A stretch of DNA of 64,000 nt from Gilvibacter sediminis (lineage in GTDB: Bacteria; Bacteroidota; Bacteroidia; Flavobacteriales; Flavobacteriaceae): positions 908,633-972,632 of the forward strand of contig NZ_JAQQTE010000001.1 in assembly GCF_028561565.1 (NCBI RefSeq), given 5' to 3'. Made by a program: the position numbers and the translations under genes. This document shows positions 9,523 to 18,169 of this stretch, one piece after another. Within the stretch, counting starts at the first letter, position 1; every line of letters starts with the position of its first letter. Under the pieces are notes generated by a model. It was not told the origin of the DNA and ran no database searches. It saw nothing but the letters and a program-made list of their open reading frames with translations.

Positions 9523-10182
9523 TTAATTCAGCGCTTTAAACAGCAGAATAAAGGGTGAAATTTCAAGTGCGCAAAGATATAAAATAAAATAGAAGAAATT
9601 GCGAAAAATGAGGTTTTCGTTGTTTTTGTAGCTGTAAATCAGTCCCATGAGGTAACCGAGGCCAGCAAGCCCTGCAGCGACATACAGAACCCAAGTATTT
9701 CTAAGGGGTCCAAAATAGTACAATACGCTAGCCAATAACAGGCCAAGTCCAATCAGGTTGAGGAAATTCAATTTTTCAAAGACATAGGCCTGAACCAAAT
9801 TTTCCAATTTAAAAACGATCCCGATCAAACGAGTCAAAATCATTTTAATGCTAAAAAAAGCGAAGATCCCTGCGGTCATTTGCAAAAACAGGGCAATTCC
9901 TAGAGATTTTTGCGGTTGCGTACCGGCGCTTATCAATGCCGCAAACAAGCCGGCGCCAATCAAACCCACAAAGAATAATAAGATGCTAAATGGGTTTGCC
10001 GTATTCTGATGTTTACCCGAGAGTATAAAATAGCGATTGGTATAGGGAAGTTGCAAAAAGCTCCTAAAGCTTTCGCGATAATTATAAGCCGCCACGGACA
10101 TCACGACCAAACAGCCTACAACCAGGCTGATGATCCAAGTGTCGGAATTGATTTCGCGTAGATTGAGCTGGCTTATTTCCAC
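9523..10182 (-). CDS. DUF4271 multi-pass membrane protein
   Basis: 219 residues with about six hydrophobic segments (residues roughly 17-36, 62-85, 91-113, 137-155, 163-182, 193-213), so an integral inner-membrane protein. Length and position directly upstream of hemD match the bacteroidotal DUF4271 family. Its function is not known to me. The start at 10182 (MEISQLNLREINSDTW) leaves about 100 bases to the divergent glycosyltransferase gene. Confidence 0.8.
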   Translation of the reverse strand: MEISQLNLREINSDTWIISLVVGCLVVMSVAAYNYRESFRSFLQLPYTNRYFILSGKHQNTANPFSILLFFVGLIGAGLFAALISAGTQPQKSLGIALFLQMTAGIFAFFSIKMILTRLIGIVFKLENLVQAYVFEKLNFLNLIGLGLLLASVLYYFGPLRNTWVLYVAAGLAGLGYLMGLIYSYKNNENLIFRNFFYFILYLCALEISPFILLFKALN

Positions 10183-10262
10183 GAGTTAAAGGTAGGTTAA
10201 ATGCGGCTTTTTTAGGACTCATCAATTACAAAAATCTTCACATTTCTTTAGTCGAAAACAAC

Positions 10263-10270
10263 TACATTTG
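10263..10270 (+). promoter_or_regulatory. -7 promoter element of the glycosyltransferase-pyrC operon
   Basis: TACATTTG fits TAnnTTTG exactly and lies 13 bases before the ATG at 10284, implying a very short 5' leader. No clear -33 TTG at the right distance was seen. Confidence 0.5.
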
Positions 10271-10283
10271 CCTCAAAACAGGC

Positions 10284-11015
10284 ATGTCAGACGGACTTGT
10301 AGTCATACCCACCTATAATGAGGCCGAGAATATCTCGCGCCTGCTGCGCAATGTGTTCTCGCTGCAACGAGCGCTAGATGTGTTGGTGGTAGATGACAAT
10401 TCTCCAGACGGTACCGCTCAAATCGTAAAGGATCTTCAAAAAGAGTACGAGGGTCGTTTGTTCTTGGAGCAGCGCGAAGGCAAGCAAGGTTTGGGTACAG
10501 CCTATATCCACGGTTTTAAATGGGCATTGTCTCATGATTACGCGTATATTTTTGAGATGGATGCCGATTTCTCCCACAATCCCAACGACCTATTGCGCCT
10601 GTACAACGCCTGTGCGAAGCAGGGTGCTGATCTGGCTGTCGGATCTCGTTATAAAACGGGAGTAAATGTGGTCAATTGGCCTATGAGTCGGGTGCTTTTG
10701 AGCTGGATCGCCTCTAAATACGTACGATTCATAACCCGAATGAATGTTTGTGATACCACTGCAGGCTTTGTGTGCTACAAGCGCGAAGTCTTGGAAGCAA
10801 TTCAATTGGATAAAATACGCTTTGTGGGCTATGCGTTTCAGATTGAAATGAAGTACAAAGCTTACTTATTAAATTTTAAAATCACAGAGGTTCCCGTTAT
10901 CTTTACCGACCGAACTCAGGGGGAGTCTAAGATGAGTAAGGGAATTATTTCTGAAGCCATATTTGGCGTGATAGGGATGCGGCTCAAACGCCTATTTGGA
11001 CGTTTAGAACTCTAG
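10284..11015 (+). CDS. Polyprenol-phosphate mannosyltransferase-like family 2 glycosyltransferase
   Basis: 243 residues, GT-A fold. The nucleotide-sugar site begins with VVIPTYNEAENI, then DDNSPDGTA at about residue 36, and the metal-binding DXD-type EMDADFSH near residue 92. This matches dolichol/polyprenol monophosphomannose synthases (DPM1-like), which load a sugar from a nucleotide onto a lipid carrier at the membrane. There is no C-terminal membrane domain, so this is the short DPM1 form. It is first in a run with pyrC and the DUF4296 gene. Confidence 0.88.
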   Translation: MSDGLVVIPTYNEAENISRLLRNVFSLQRALDVLVVDDNSPDGTAQIVKDLQKEYEGRLFLEQREGKQGLGTAYIHGFKWALSHDYAYIFEMDADFSHNPNDLLRLYNACAKQGADLAVGSRYKTGVNVVNWPMSRVLLSWIASKYVRFITRMNVCDTTAGFVCYKREVLEAIQLDKIRFVGYAFQIEMKYKAYLLNFKITEVPVIFTDRTQGESKMSKGIISEAIFGVIGMRLKRLFGRLEL

Positions 11016-11038
11016 TCGCTCCTCAATAATACCAAACA

Positions 11039-12379
11039 ATGAGAGATATACTGATAAAGAACGCCCAGATTGTCAACGAGGGGCAGGTAACCAAAGGCGA
11101 CGTACTTATACAAGGAGAACGCATTGCTGAAGTTGCTGATAGTATAAGTGTAAAATCTGCAGATACTAAAGTGATTGATGCTGACGGTTCTTTCTTAATT
11201 CCTGGGATGATAGATGATCAGGTGCATTTTAGAGAGCCTGGACTTACGCATAAAGCAGATATTGAGAGTGAATCCAAAGCCGCTGTTGCTGGAGGGATCA
11301 CCACTTTTATAGAACAACCTAATACCATTCCGCAGGCAACCACTATTAAGTTATTGGAAGAGAAATTCAGCCGAGCCGCTGAGGTTTCTTGGGCCAACTA
11401 CTCCTTTATGTTTGGTGGTACCAATGACAATTTGGAAGAATTGAAGCAGGTAGATCCGCAGAAGGTTGCAGGAATCAAACTCTTTTTAGGTTCTTCTACA
11501 GGAAATATGTTGGTAGATGACCCTGAGGTTTTAGAGGCTATCTTTTCGAGTACTGATCTTAGAATTTCCTTGCACTGTGAAGACGAAGACACCATCAGAG
11601 AAAATCTAAGAAAGCATGTTGAGATCTACGGAGACGATATCCCCATGGAGCTCCACCCAAAGATCCGTAGCGAAGAAGCTTGTTATATCTCTTCGAGTCA
11701 GGCTGTGGCTTTGGCAAAGAAAACAGGAGCACGTATACACGTGTTTCATTTGTCTACAGCGAAAGAGACCAAACTCTTCAGCAATAAAAAGTCCTTAAAG
11801 GATAAGCAGATTACGGCAGAAGTGTGTGTACACCACTTGCACTTTACCGATGAAGACTACAAGACCAAAGGTTCCAAAATCAAATGGAATCCAGCGGTGA
11901 AAACGGCTAAAGACAAAGAAGGACTTTGGAAGGCCCTACTCAATGACAAGATAGACGTGATCGCTACAGATCATGCGCCACATACTATAGAAGAAAAGGC
12001 CAATCCTTATACTTCTGCGCCTTCTGGTGGACCCTTAGTGCAACACGCCGTTGTAGCTCTTATGGAGTACGTGCACCAAGGCGTGATTTCTATTGAAAAG
12101 TTGGTGGAGAAAATGTGTCACAACCCTGCTATTCTCTTTGAGATCTCAGAGCGTGGGTATATTCGTGAGGGGTATAAGGCGGATTTGGTTTTGATCGATC
12201 CAAGCGCACCTTGGACGGTGAACAAGGACAATATCATGTACAAATGCGGTTGGTCTCCTTTTGAAGGAACCAGTTTCAAATCTCGAGTGACGCACACCTT
12301 TGTCAACGGTACCTTGGCTTATGAGAACTTCCACCTTTTGGAGAAACCCAAAGCAGAACGTTTGACCTTTGATCGTTAA
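11039..12379 (+). CDS. pyrC: Dihydroorotase (class I type)
   Basis: Amidohydrolase that closes carbamoyl-aspartate to dihydroorotate in pyrimidine synthesis. 446 residues. The N-terminal metal site reads DDQVHFREPG at about 59-68. The usual HxH pair is QxH here, so the first metal-binding His is replaced by Gln. Other signatures remain: SLHCEDE, HVFHLST and the catalytic Asp region ATDHAPHT. I recall the same Gln variant in other Bacteroidota, so activity is still likely. The stop overlaps the next ATG by one base (TAATG). Confidence 0.88.
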   Translation: MRDILIKNAQIVNEGQVTKGDVLIQGERIAEVADSISVKSADTKVIDADGSFLIPGMIDDQVHFREPGLTHKADIESESKAAVAGGITTFIEQPNTIPQATTIKLLEEKFSRAAEVSWANYSFMFGGTNDNLEELKQVDPQKVAGIKLFLGSSTGNMLVDDPEVLEAIFSSTDLRISLHCEDEDTIRENLRKHVEIYGDDIPMELHPKIRSEEACYISSSQAVALAKKTGARIHVFHLSTAKETKLFSNKKSLKDKQITAEVCVHHLHFTDEDYKTKGSKIKWNPAVKTAKDKEGLWKALLNDKIDVIATDHAPHTIEEKANPYTSAPSGGPLVQHAVVALMEYVHQGVISIEKLVEKMCHNPAILFEISERGYIREGYKADLVLIDPSAPWTVNKDNIMYKCGWSPFEGTSFKSRVTHTFVNGTLAYENFHLLEKPKAERLTFDR

Positions 12380-12933
12380 TGAAAAGAATCGGTTACATAG
12401 CATTGGCTTTAGTTTTGTGGCAGTGCCAGGATATCAAATATCCGGAGGCTCCAGATAACCTGATTGATCGGGCCACAATGATCGAGGTCTATACCGATGC
12501 TTATTTGGCCAATGCCTCTAAGAATTTCAACCGAACCGTCTTGCTAAGAGAACAAGTTGCTCTCACAGAATACGTCTACAAAAAGTATGGGATTGACAGT
12601 TTGCAATACGAACAAAGCAACGCCTACTACAGCGCAGACTTGGACAATTACAAAAAGATGTTTGAGCAGGTTCAGCTAAATATCAATGAACGATTTGCAG
12701 TGGTAGATTCCATAGTTACCCTGGAAGAGGAACGCAAGAAACGCGAGCGCGATTCCATGCGCGAGCTTAATAAACGTCGCAGAGACAGCTTAGGTTTAGG
12801 CGGTAAGGATACTTTGGATGTGGATTTGGACAAACCAGAGCATCCTGCAGATTCTATCACAAAACCCCAGGCTGCCAAACGCACGCTACAAGGAGAGATC
12901 ACGCCACGATCTAAGGACGATTCTCAGCGTTAA
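12379..12933 (+). CDS. DUF4296 lipoprotein
   Basis: 184 residues. N-terminal signal MKRIGYIALALVLWQC with Cys at residue 16 as a probable lipidation site. The domain begins PDNLIDRATMIEVYTDAYLA, which matches DUF4296, a flavobacterial family regularly found after dihydroorotase. The C-terminal third is a charged, probably coiled helix rich in EERKKRERD-type residues. Function is unknown. Translation is coupled to pyrC through a one-base overlap, and the last 23 bases overlap the convergent epimerase gene. Confidence 0.85.
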   Translation: MKRIGYIALALVLWQCQDIKYPEAPDNLIDRATMIEVYTDAYLANASKNFNRTVLLREQVALTEYVYKKYGIDSLQYEQSNAYYSADLDNYKKMFEQVQLNINERFAVVDSIVTLEEERKKRERDSMRELNKRRRDSLGLGGKDTLDVDLDKPEHPADSITKPQAAKRTLQGEITPRSKDDSQR

Positions 12934-13924
12934 ACGCTGCGCAGATCCGATCTAAACTCTGCTCAATAGGCGTAAAAGTGAAGTCCAGTTCTGATTTGAT
13001 CTTTTCATTTGAATAATTCGATACGGAATACAAGGATGGTATTAGGGCATAGGACAGCTTTTGCTCCGTGCCGAGTAATCGACTTTTAAGTCCGTCTAGA
13101 AATGCAAGAACGTACATCACAAATTTTGGAACGACACGTTTTGGAGGTTTTTTACCAAGTCGACTTCCGAGTAAACCAAAAAACTCTTTATACCTGAGAT
13201 TTTCGGCTACAAGCAGGTACTTCTGTCCATTGGCCTTGGGATCATTCGCAACAAGAATGCTGGCCCGCACCACATCTTTAACATCAACAAAACCAGAACC
13301 TCCAGGGGTATAAAATGGGATTCCCTTTGCAGCGCGCTTTATTATGCTGCCACTGGCGGAATTCCAATGCCCTTCTCCTAAAATAACAGCTGGGAGCACC
13401 ATACTTACTTGCAGTCCTTCTTGCCCACCTCGCCAAACTTCCATTTCGGCTCCGTATTTAGAAATGGCATAACCGCTTCCGGGTTGCTGCGGATTCCATT
13501 CGGTCTTTTCCGTGGTTGGGTGGTTCCCAAGGGGTGTGCCTAATGTGGCGACAGAACTAATATGACATAAGCTTTTAACACCTTCTGCTAGTGCCACGTT
13601 GACCAAGTTAGCGGTCCCCTCAATGTTTATTTTTCTGAGTGTTTTTCGCTGCCGCGGATCAAAACTGATGTAGGCTGCGCAGTGATAGATATGAGAAATC
13701 CCTTTGCAGGCTTTTTGCAGCGCGATCAGATCGAGTAGATCTGCTTGTACCCATTCTAGTTGGTGCTGTTGGGCTTTGGCTTTTGGGTTGTTTTCCAGTA
13801 ATTCTAAAACCTGAGTTTTGCTAGCCTCTGTTCTAAAGAGGGCGCGTACTGACTCTTGCTGCTCTAATAATTGACACAGCAAGTGACTCCCAACCAAACC
13901 TGTAGCTCCTGTCACTAGAATCAT
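12911..13924 (-). CDS. NAD-dependent epimerase/dehydratase family protein
   Basis: 337 residues, extended short-chain dehydrogenase. The Rossmann motif VTGATGLVGSHL starts at residue 4, the catalytic pair YxxxK appears as YAISK near residue 153, and a Ser-containing strand (CHISSVATLG) supplies the third catalytic residue. Closest in feel to dihydroflavonol-4-reductase-like and hopanoid-associated SDRs. The substrate cannot be told. Its 3' end overlaps the convergent DUF4296 gene by 23 bases. Confidence 0.85.
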   Translation of the reverse strand: MILVTGATGLVGSHLLCQLLEQQESVRALFRTEASKTQVLELLENNPKAKAQQHQLEWVQADLLDLIALQKACKGISHIYHCAAYISFDPRQRKTLRKINIEGTANLVNVALAEGVKSLCHISSVATLGTPLGNHPTTEKTEWNPQQPGSGYAISKYGAEMEVWRGGQEGLQVSMVLPAVILGEGHWNSASGSIIKRAAKGIPFYTPGGSGFVDVKDVVRASILVANDPKANGQKYLLVAENLRYKEFFGLLGSRLGKKPPKRVVPKFVMYVLAFLDGLKSRLLGTEQKLSYALIPSLYSVSNYSNEKIKSELDFTFTPIEQSLDRICAAFNAENRP

Positions 13925-13999
13925 ATTGCGAATTTACTGCAATATGGTCGAATACCGCTAAAAATGCGGTTGTGACTTTCATATTGAAAAGTGGACGGC

Positions 14000-14007
14000 T
14001 ATCTTTG
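14000..14007 (+). promoter_or_regulatory. -7 promoter element of tyrS
   Basis: TATCTTTG fits TAnnTTTG and lies 16 bases before ATG 14024. It sits inside the longer reading frame that begins at GTG 13991, which argues that translation starts at 14024. Confidence 0.6.
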
Positions 14008-14023
14008 CCCAAAATTTAACGCG

Positions 14024-15319
14024 ATGCCGAGCAATTTTGTAGCAGAACTGCAATGGAGAGGGATGATTCACGACGTGATGCCCGATACAGAAGAACACCT
14101 TAATGAGGCCATGAGAGCGGCCTACGTAGGCTTTGATCCTACCGCAGATTCTCTGCATATTGGAAACTTGGTTCCCATTATGCTTTTGGCGCACTTTCAA
14201 CGTGCTGGGCATAAGCCAGTAGCTTTGGTTGGAGGTGCAACGGGAATGATCGGTGATCCTTCGGGAAAATCGAGCGAGCGTAATCTATTAGACGAGGCTA
14301 CGCTGCGTCACAATCAAGAATGTGTTCGTGCGCAATTGTCACACTTTTTAGATTTTGATTCTGGAGCTGAGAATCAGGCGGTGATGGTAAACAACTACGA
14401 CTGGATGAAAGAATTTTCCTTTTTGGATTTCATCCGCGATGTAGGGAAGCACATCACCGTAAACTATATGATGGCCAAAGATTCTGTGAAGAATCGTCTC
14501 ACGGGAGAAGGCGCGCAAGGAATGTCCTTTACTGAGTTTACCTATCAGCTCGTTCAAGGTTATGATTTTTTACACCTTTACCAGAACGAGGACTGCACTC
14601 TACAAATGGGCGGTAGTGATCAGTGGGGAAATATTACCACGGGAACGGAATTGATCCGCAGAATCGGCGGTGGAAAAGGTTTTGCTTTAACCTGTCCTTT
14701 GATCACCAAGAGTGATGGAAGCAAATTTGGAAAGAGTGAAGGCGGAAACGTTTGGTTGGATCCAAAGAGAACTTCTCCTTATAAATTTTACCAGTACTGG
14801 ATCAACTCCGCAGACGAGGACGCAGAAAAATACATCAAGATCTTTACCTTCTTGGATCAGCAGACGGTAGAGTCTTTAATTGCTGAGCACAAAGAGCAGC
14901 CACATATGCGTTTGTTGCAAAAGCGTTTGGCAGAAGAGGTGACCACTACCGTTCACGGCAAAGAGGCCTTAGAGCAGGCCGTTGCAGCATCAAATATTCT
15001 ATTTGGAAAATCTACGGCAGATAGTCTTCGCGCTTTGGATGAACAAACCTTCTTGGATGTGTTCTCTGGAGTGCCTCAGGCGGAACTTTCTCGTGCTAGC
15101 TTAGAAAGTGGAGTTGATATGATCGCGGCTTTGGTAGTGCATTCAGGTTTTCTAAAATCCAACGGCGAGGCGCGCCGCGCCCTTAAAGAAAATTCCATTT
15201 CTGTGAATAAGGAAAAGGTGAATGAATCTAAGACCCTAAACGCATCGGACTTAATAAACAACAAGTTCATACTGCTGCAACGCGGAAGACGAAATTATTT
15301 TGTTTTACACGTGAACTAA
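14024..15319 (+). CDS. tyrS: Tyrosyl-tRNA synthetase
   Basis: Class Ic synthetase charging tRNA-Tyr. 431 residues from ATG 14024 ([14 protein letters not shown]). The frame is open to GTG 13991, but the -7 element lies inside that extension. The HIGH-type motif is HIGN within [10 protein letters not shown]. The Tyr-binding region QGYDF and GGSDQWGN are present, KMSKS is represented by KFGKSEGG, and an S4 RNA-binding domain ([18 protein letters not shown]) closes the protein. The length fits bacterial TyrRS. A terminator follows at 15384. Confidence 0.97.
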   Translation: MPSNFVAELQWRGMIHDVMPDTEEHLNEAMRAAYVGFDPTADSLHIGNLVPIMLLAHFQRAGHKPVALVGGATGMIGDPSGKSSERNLLDEATLRHNQECVRAQLSHFLDFDSGAENQAVMVNNYDWMKEFSFLDFIRDVGKHITVNYMMAKDSVKNRLTGEGAQGMSFTEFTYQLVQGYDFLHLYQNEDCTLQMGGSDQWGNITTGTELIRRIGGGKGFALTCPLITKSDGSKFGKSEGGNVWLDPKRTSPYKFYQYWINSADEDAEKYIKIFTFLDQQTVESLIAEHKEQPHMRLLQKRLAEEVTTTVHGKEALEQAVAASNILFGKSTADSLRALDEQTFLDVFSGVPQAELSRASLESGVDMIAALVVHSGFLKSNGEARRALKENSISVNKEKVNESKTLNASDLINNKFILLQRGRRNYFVLHVN

Positions 15320-15383
15320 GTACTTCTTATAAATAATAAAGTCCTCAATATGAAATAAGGATGATAATCCGAATTGCAATAAG

Positions 15384-15416
15384 AAAAGCCCGCTCCTAAC
15401 GAAGCGGGCTTTTTTC
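15384..15416 (+). terminator. Intrinsic terminator after tyrS
   Basis: Stem AAAAGCCCGCT (15384-15394) pairs with AGCGGGCTTTT (15403-15413), followed by further T residues. It is placed 65 bases after the tyrS stop and upstream of the convergent DUF350 gene. Confidence 0.9.
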
Positions 15417-15546
15417 TAACCAACTAATTAACTAACCAAATTATGAAGATTAACTTTTTCTAATTCATAGTAAACGCGTCTTAGCAGCGCGATTTAAAAA
15501 GTTACTTTCTCATTCTTGAGTATTCAGTCGGATATAATTTTATTCC

Positions 15547-16065
15547 TTACAAAAAATTTGAAACCTCTGGAAACGGGACCATTGTACTGATCAAAACGGC
15601 AATGGAATTTTTCACGATAAGGGTAATGGATACCAGCAAACTGGCCACCATGGTTGCTACGGAGGCGTTGTTGTTTTTGATGGATTCGAACTCATTGATT
15701 CCTTTGGTTAAGGCAGAAAACAAGAGGAAAACAGCCCCATTGATTAAAACTGCAATGATAAAACCCACCGTCAAACTCAAGCCTGCATAGGTCAAAACCT
15801 GTCCGGTGCTCAGGCCTGGGTCTTGGACTACTGCCGTGCGAATTACGTTGGTTATTGAAGGAACCAACTCGCTCAGAATTAATCCGATGGAAATAAAGAT
15901 CCCTGCGCAGAAAATGGCGAAGGCCTGGTTGGAAGCTTCTAAGACTTCATTGCGAAAGAAAAACAGTTTGAGCAGTTTAAAGCTCATAAAAAAGATACCT
16001 ACAGAGAGGATCAGACCAATAACGATCTCTAAAACGGATAGATAAAACAAGTTGTCCATAACCAA
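15547..16065 (-). CDS. DUF350 membrane protein
   Basis: 172 residues with four hydrophobic segments (about 7-30, 44-64, 87-112, 140-165), almost no extramembrane mass, and a central LTYAGLSLTVGFIIAVLINGA stretch typical of DUF350 proteins. Family function is unknown. It is last in a minus-strand run behind the transglutaminase-like and LuxE-like genes, directly adjoining (stop of one next to start of the other at 16065/16066), so it is probably in one transcript. Confidence 0.75.
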   Translation of the reverse strand: MVMDNLFYLSVLEIVIGLILSVGIFFMSFKLLKLFFFRNEVLEASNQAFAIFCAGIFISIGLILSELVPSITNVIRTAVVQDPGLSTGQVLTYAGLSLTVGFIIAVLINGAVFLLFSALTKGINEFESIKNNNASVATMVASLLVSITLIVKNSIAVLISTMVPFPEVSNFL

Positions 16066-17109
16066 TTATTTACTTCTTAATACGATGTTCCAATGCGAAA
16101 GGTCATTCATGCTTGCGCCCATTTGACCAATTCGGAAATATTTTGAGGTGGTCTCCCACACATAATAGCGTTTGCCACGCCAGACCTTGTATTGACCACT
16201 GGCGGGTATGTTTAATCCAAGTACGGAGTGGCGGTAAAAATTACTGTTCAAGATCGCCACGTCATAATCAAAATGTTTGAGGATGCTGTAGATCAAAACG
16301 GTACGCGTATCACAGTCTCCCTTCAACGTAGCGATAAATTCTACAGGAGCTTGAATGCCGTATTGTTTGTTGCCAATGCAACATTCGGGGCATTTTTCAA
16401 GAACTTCAGATATAGTTTCATCACTGTATTGATCAGCAGATAAACAAGCCCCTGAGAAAACCAGAGCATAGGGGATGTCTTGGATACAAGTGGTCACCAT
16501 CTGCGCAAATTCCATTTGGTTGAGTTGATGCTCCTTTTGCAAAAGCGCAAAGGTTTCAAATAGCAGTTCCAGACTGTCTTCATTGCGACTTTCTAAAAAA
16601 GCATAGAGTTCCCCCCAGAAGAGCTCCGGGTCACCGCGGTGTTGGTATTGGGCAGATAGGTCTTTAAGGTGGGTGTAATCTTCTTGAGTCACACGCAGTG
16701 GGCCTTCATAGGCGTTCCCTGAATTGTCTCTCCAGCTTCTGTAGGAACTCCAGATGGGAACTGCCTCATCATTAACAAAGAGGGTGTCTGCAGTAACAAG
16801 GTTCTCTTCTGAATTATCAAAACTATAGCTTTGGGTGTGTTCGGCCACTTTATTTAAGAAACCTGCAAAACAGAACACCACTACCAAAATAAAGAGGAGT
16901 CTGTAGCGGATCCGTGAATTAAGACTTAGTTCGTCTTTGGGTTTGAGCATTTGCTTGACCAACCAGCTGCAGGCAACAACAGCAATAAAGTAGATGATGC
17001 CCGGACGTACGCCAAAGGCATACAGGAAGCCAAATACTGCTACGGTGATCAGTAGTAAAAGTACCAGCCACAAACAGCCTCTAGCTAGATTGTCGCTTGT
17101 TTTACTCAT
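16066..17109 (-). CDS. Membrane-anchored transglutaminase-like protein
   Basis: 347 residues. Three N-terminal hydrophobic segments (about 13-33, 34-50, 68-85) are followed by an extracytoplasmic domain. The C-terminal 100 residues hold a papain/transglutaminase-like pattern: Cys in LKGDCDTRTVLIYSIL, His in FYRHSVLGLN, and a polar residue in YYVWETTS. These are the expected Cys-His-Asp/Glu order and spacing. Such proteins may cut or cross-link proteins or peptidoglycan, and the substrate is unknown. The stop and start with the upstream LuxE-like gene abut exactly (TAA then ATG). Confidence 0.65.
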   Translation of the reverse strand: MSKTSDNLARGCLWLVLLLLITVAVFGFLYAFGVRPGIIYFIAVVACSWLVKQMLKPKDELSLNSRIRYRLLFILVVVFCFAGFLNKVAEHTQSYSFDNSEENLVTADTLFVNDEAVPIWSSYRSWRDNSGNAYEGPLRVTQEDYTHLKDLSAQYQHRGDPELFWGELYAFLESRNEDSLELLFETFALLQKEHQLNQMEFAQMVTTCIQDIPYALVFSGACLSADQYSDETISEVLEKCPECCIGNKQYGIQAPVEFIATLKGDCDTRTVLIYSILKHFDYDVAILNSNFYRHSVLGLNIPASGQYKVWRGKRYYVWETTSKYFRIGQMGASMNDLSHWNIVLRSK

Positions 17110-18084
17110 TTAAAGTACCATTAGATTGCATCCGCGGAGATCACTTTGATCAAATCTACCCAAAATTTCGAAACTTCCGTCTGAATAAATTTTACCCAAG
17201 TCCTGAGTGGCCAAAAAGCTGCAGGAATAATAGTTGGCCAGATCAATAATGGAGATGCCTCCTGTGACTCCTTGGGTGTATTCAAAAGGATCATTGGGTT
17301 GCCGCGTGAGTACCTTCATCCAAGGTGGGGTAGTGAATCGTCCGGTCTCACCAGAATAGGCTTGGGAAAGGAGTTCGGTCATGCCGTATTCGGAATGGAT
17401 GGCCTTTGGGCCAAAAGAGGCTTTGAGTTCGGTGTGAAGTTCACTGCGGATGAGTTCCTTCCTGCGTCCTTTCATGCCTCCGGTTTCCATGACGATGCCG
17501 TGCTCAATTTTAAGTGGCCCCAGCGCTGCTAAATCTAAAAGGGCAAAGGAAACTCCAATGAGCAAATATTTTTGTGCCTTTGCTTCAAGGCCTTCAATGG
17601 TAGTGCGTAATTTCTCCAGATCGTCAAGATAGAAGCCGCTTTGCGGGCTTCCGCTTTTTTTGATCCAATGGTCAACCATATAGACTAGTGAGGCGTCTTG
17701 TCGCTCCAGATAACTCGGCAGTAATCCTAAGATCACATAATCTTCTAAAGAGCCGTAATGCTGCTGAAAACCCAAAGTAAAACTCAGCTCATAAAGGCTG
17801 GGATCGGCAACATAATGCGTGCTGGGAACGCTTCCGGTAGTTCCACTGCTTCTAAAGATGAGTTCGGGAGATTTTTCTGAAGCGATGAGTTTATGATCTT
17901 TAAAAAGCGAAACAGGCAAAAAAGGAATGTCCTCTAAGCGGTTTGCATTATCAGGATTACGCTTTAGATGATCACAAAATTCTCGGTAGGGACCACAATG
18001 CTCATACTGGTAGGCAAAGACCCGCAGGGCCGATTCCAAAAAATTGGCGGCTGTGGTGTTTAACAACAGTTCTTTGGGATTCAT
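17110..18084 (-). CDS. LuxE/acyl-protein synthetase-like adenylating enzyme
   Basis: 324 residues. The ATP-binding signature FRSSGTTGSVPSTHYV is near residue 82, the P-loop-like motif of the ANL superfamily in the acyl-protein synthetase (LuxE) and PaaK-like branch. HSEYGMTELLSQAY marks the adenylate-binding A5-type motif, and the C-terminal GRFDQSDLRGCNLMVL corresponds to the hinge. It likely activates a carboxylic acid with ATP. Whether the acid is fatty or aromatic is not visible. No other lux genes are nearby. It is translationally adjacent to the transglutaminase-like gene. Confidence 0.8.
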   Translation of the reverse strand: MNPKELLLNTTAANFLESALRVFAYQYEHCGPYREFCDHLKRNPDNANRLEDIPFLPVSLFKDHKLIASEKSPELIFRSSGTTGSVPSTHYVADPSLYELSFTLGFQQHYGSLEDYVILGLLPSYLERQDASLVYMVDHWIKKSGSPQSGFYLDDLEKLRTTIEGLEAKAQKYLLIGVSFALLDLAALGPLKIEHGIVMETGGMKGRRKELIRSELHTELKASFGPKAIHSEYGMTELLSQAYSGETGRFTTPPWMKVLTRQPNDPFEYTQGVTGGISIIDLANYYSCSFLATQDLGKIYSDGSFEILGRFDQSDLRGCNLMVL

Positions 18085-18111
18085 ACCGGCGGATTTGCTC
18101 GGTAAAATTAG

Positions 18112-18144
18112 GTAAAAAAAAAGCGCTTCCCTAAAGGGAAACGC
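18112..18144 (-). terminator. Intrinsic terminator of the first T9SS cargo gene
   Basis: On the minus strand GCGTTTCCC (18144-18136) pairs with GGGAAGCGC (18131-18123) with one G-T wobble, followed by a run of T (A on the plus strand, 18112-18122). It lies 26 bases after the stop of the gene at 18170. Confidence 0.85.
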
Positions 18145-18169
18145 CTTTCCTGTAAATGATAAGTTCGAA

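Noticed and set aside
13991-14023. GTG start of tyrS at 13991
   Set aside because: A -7 promoter element lies inside the extension, and the 11 added residues have no counterpart in TyrRS.
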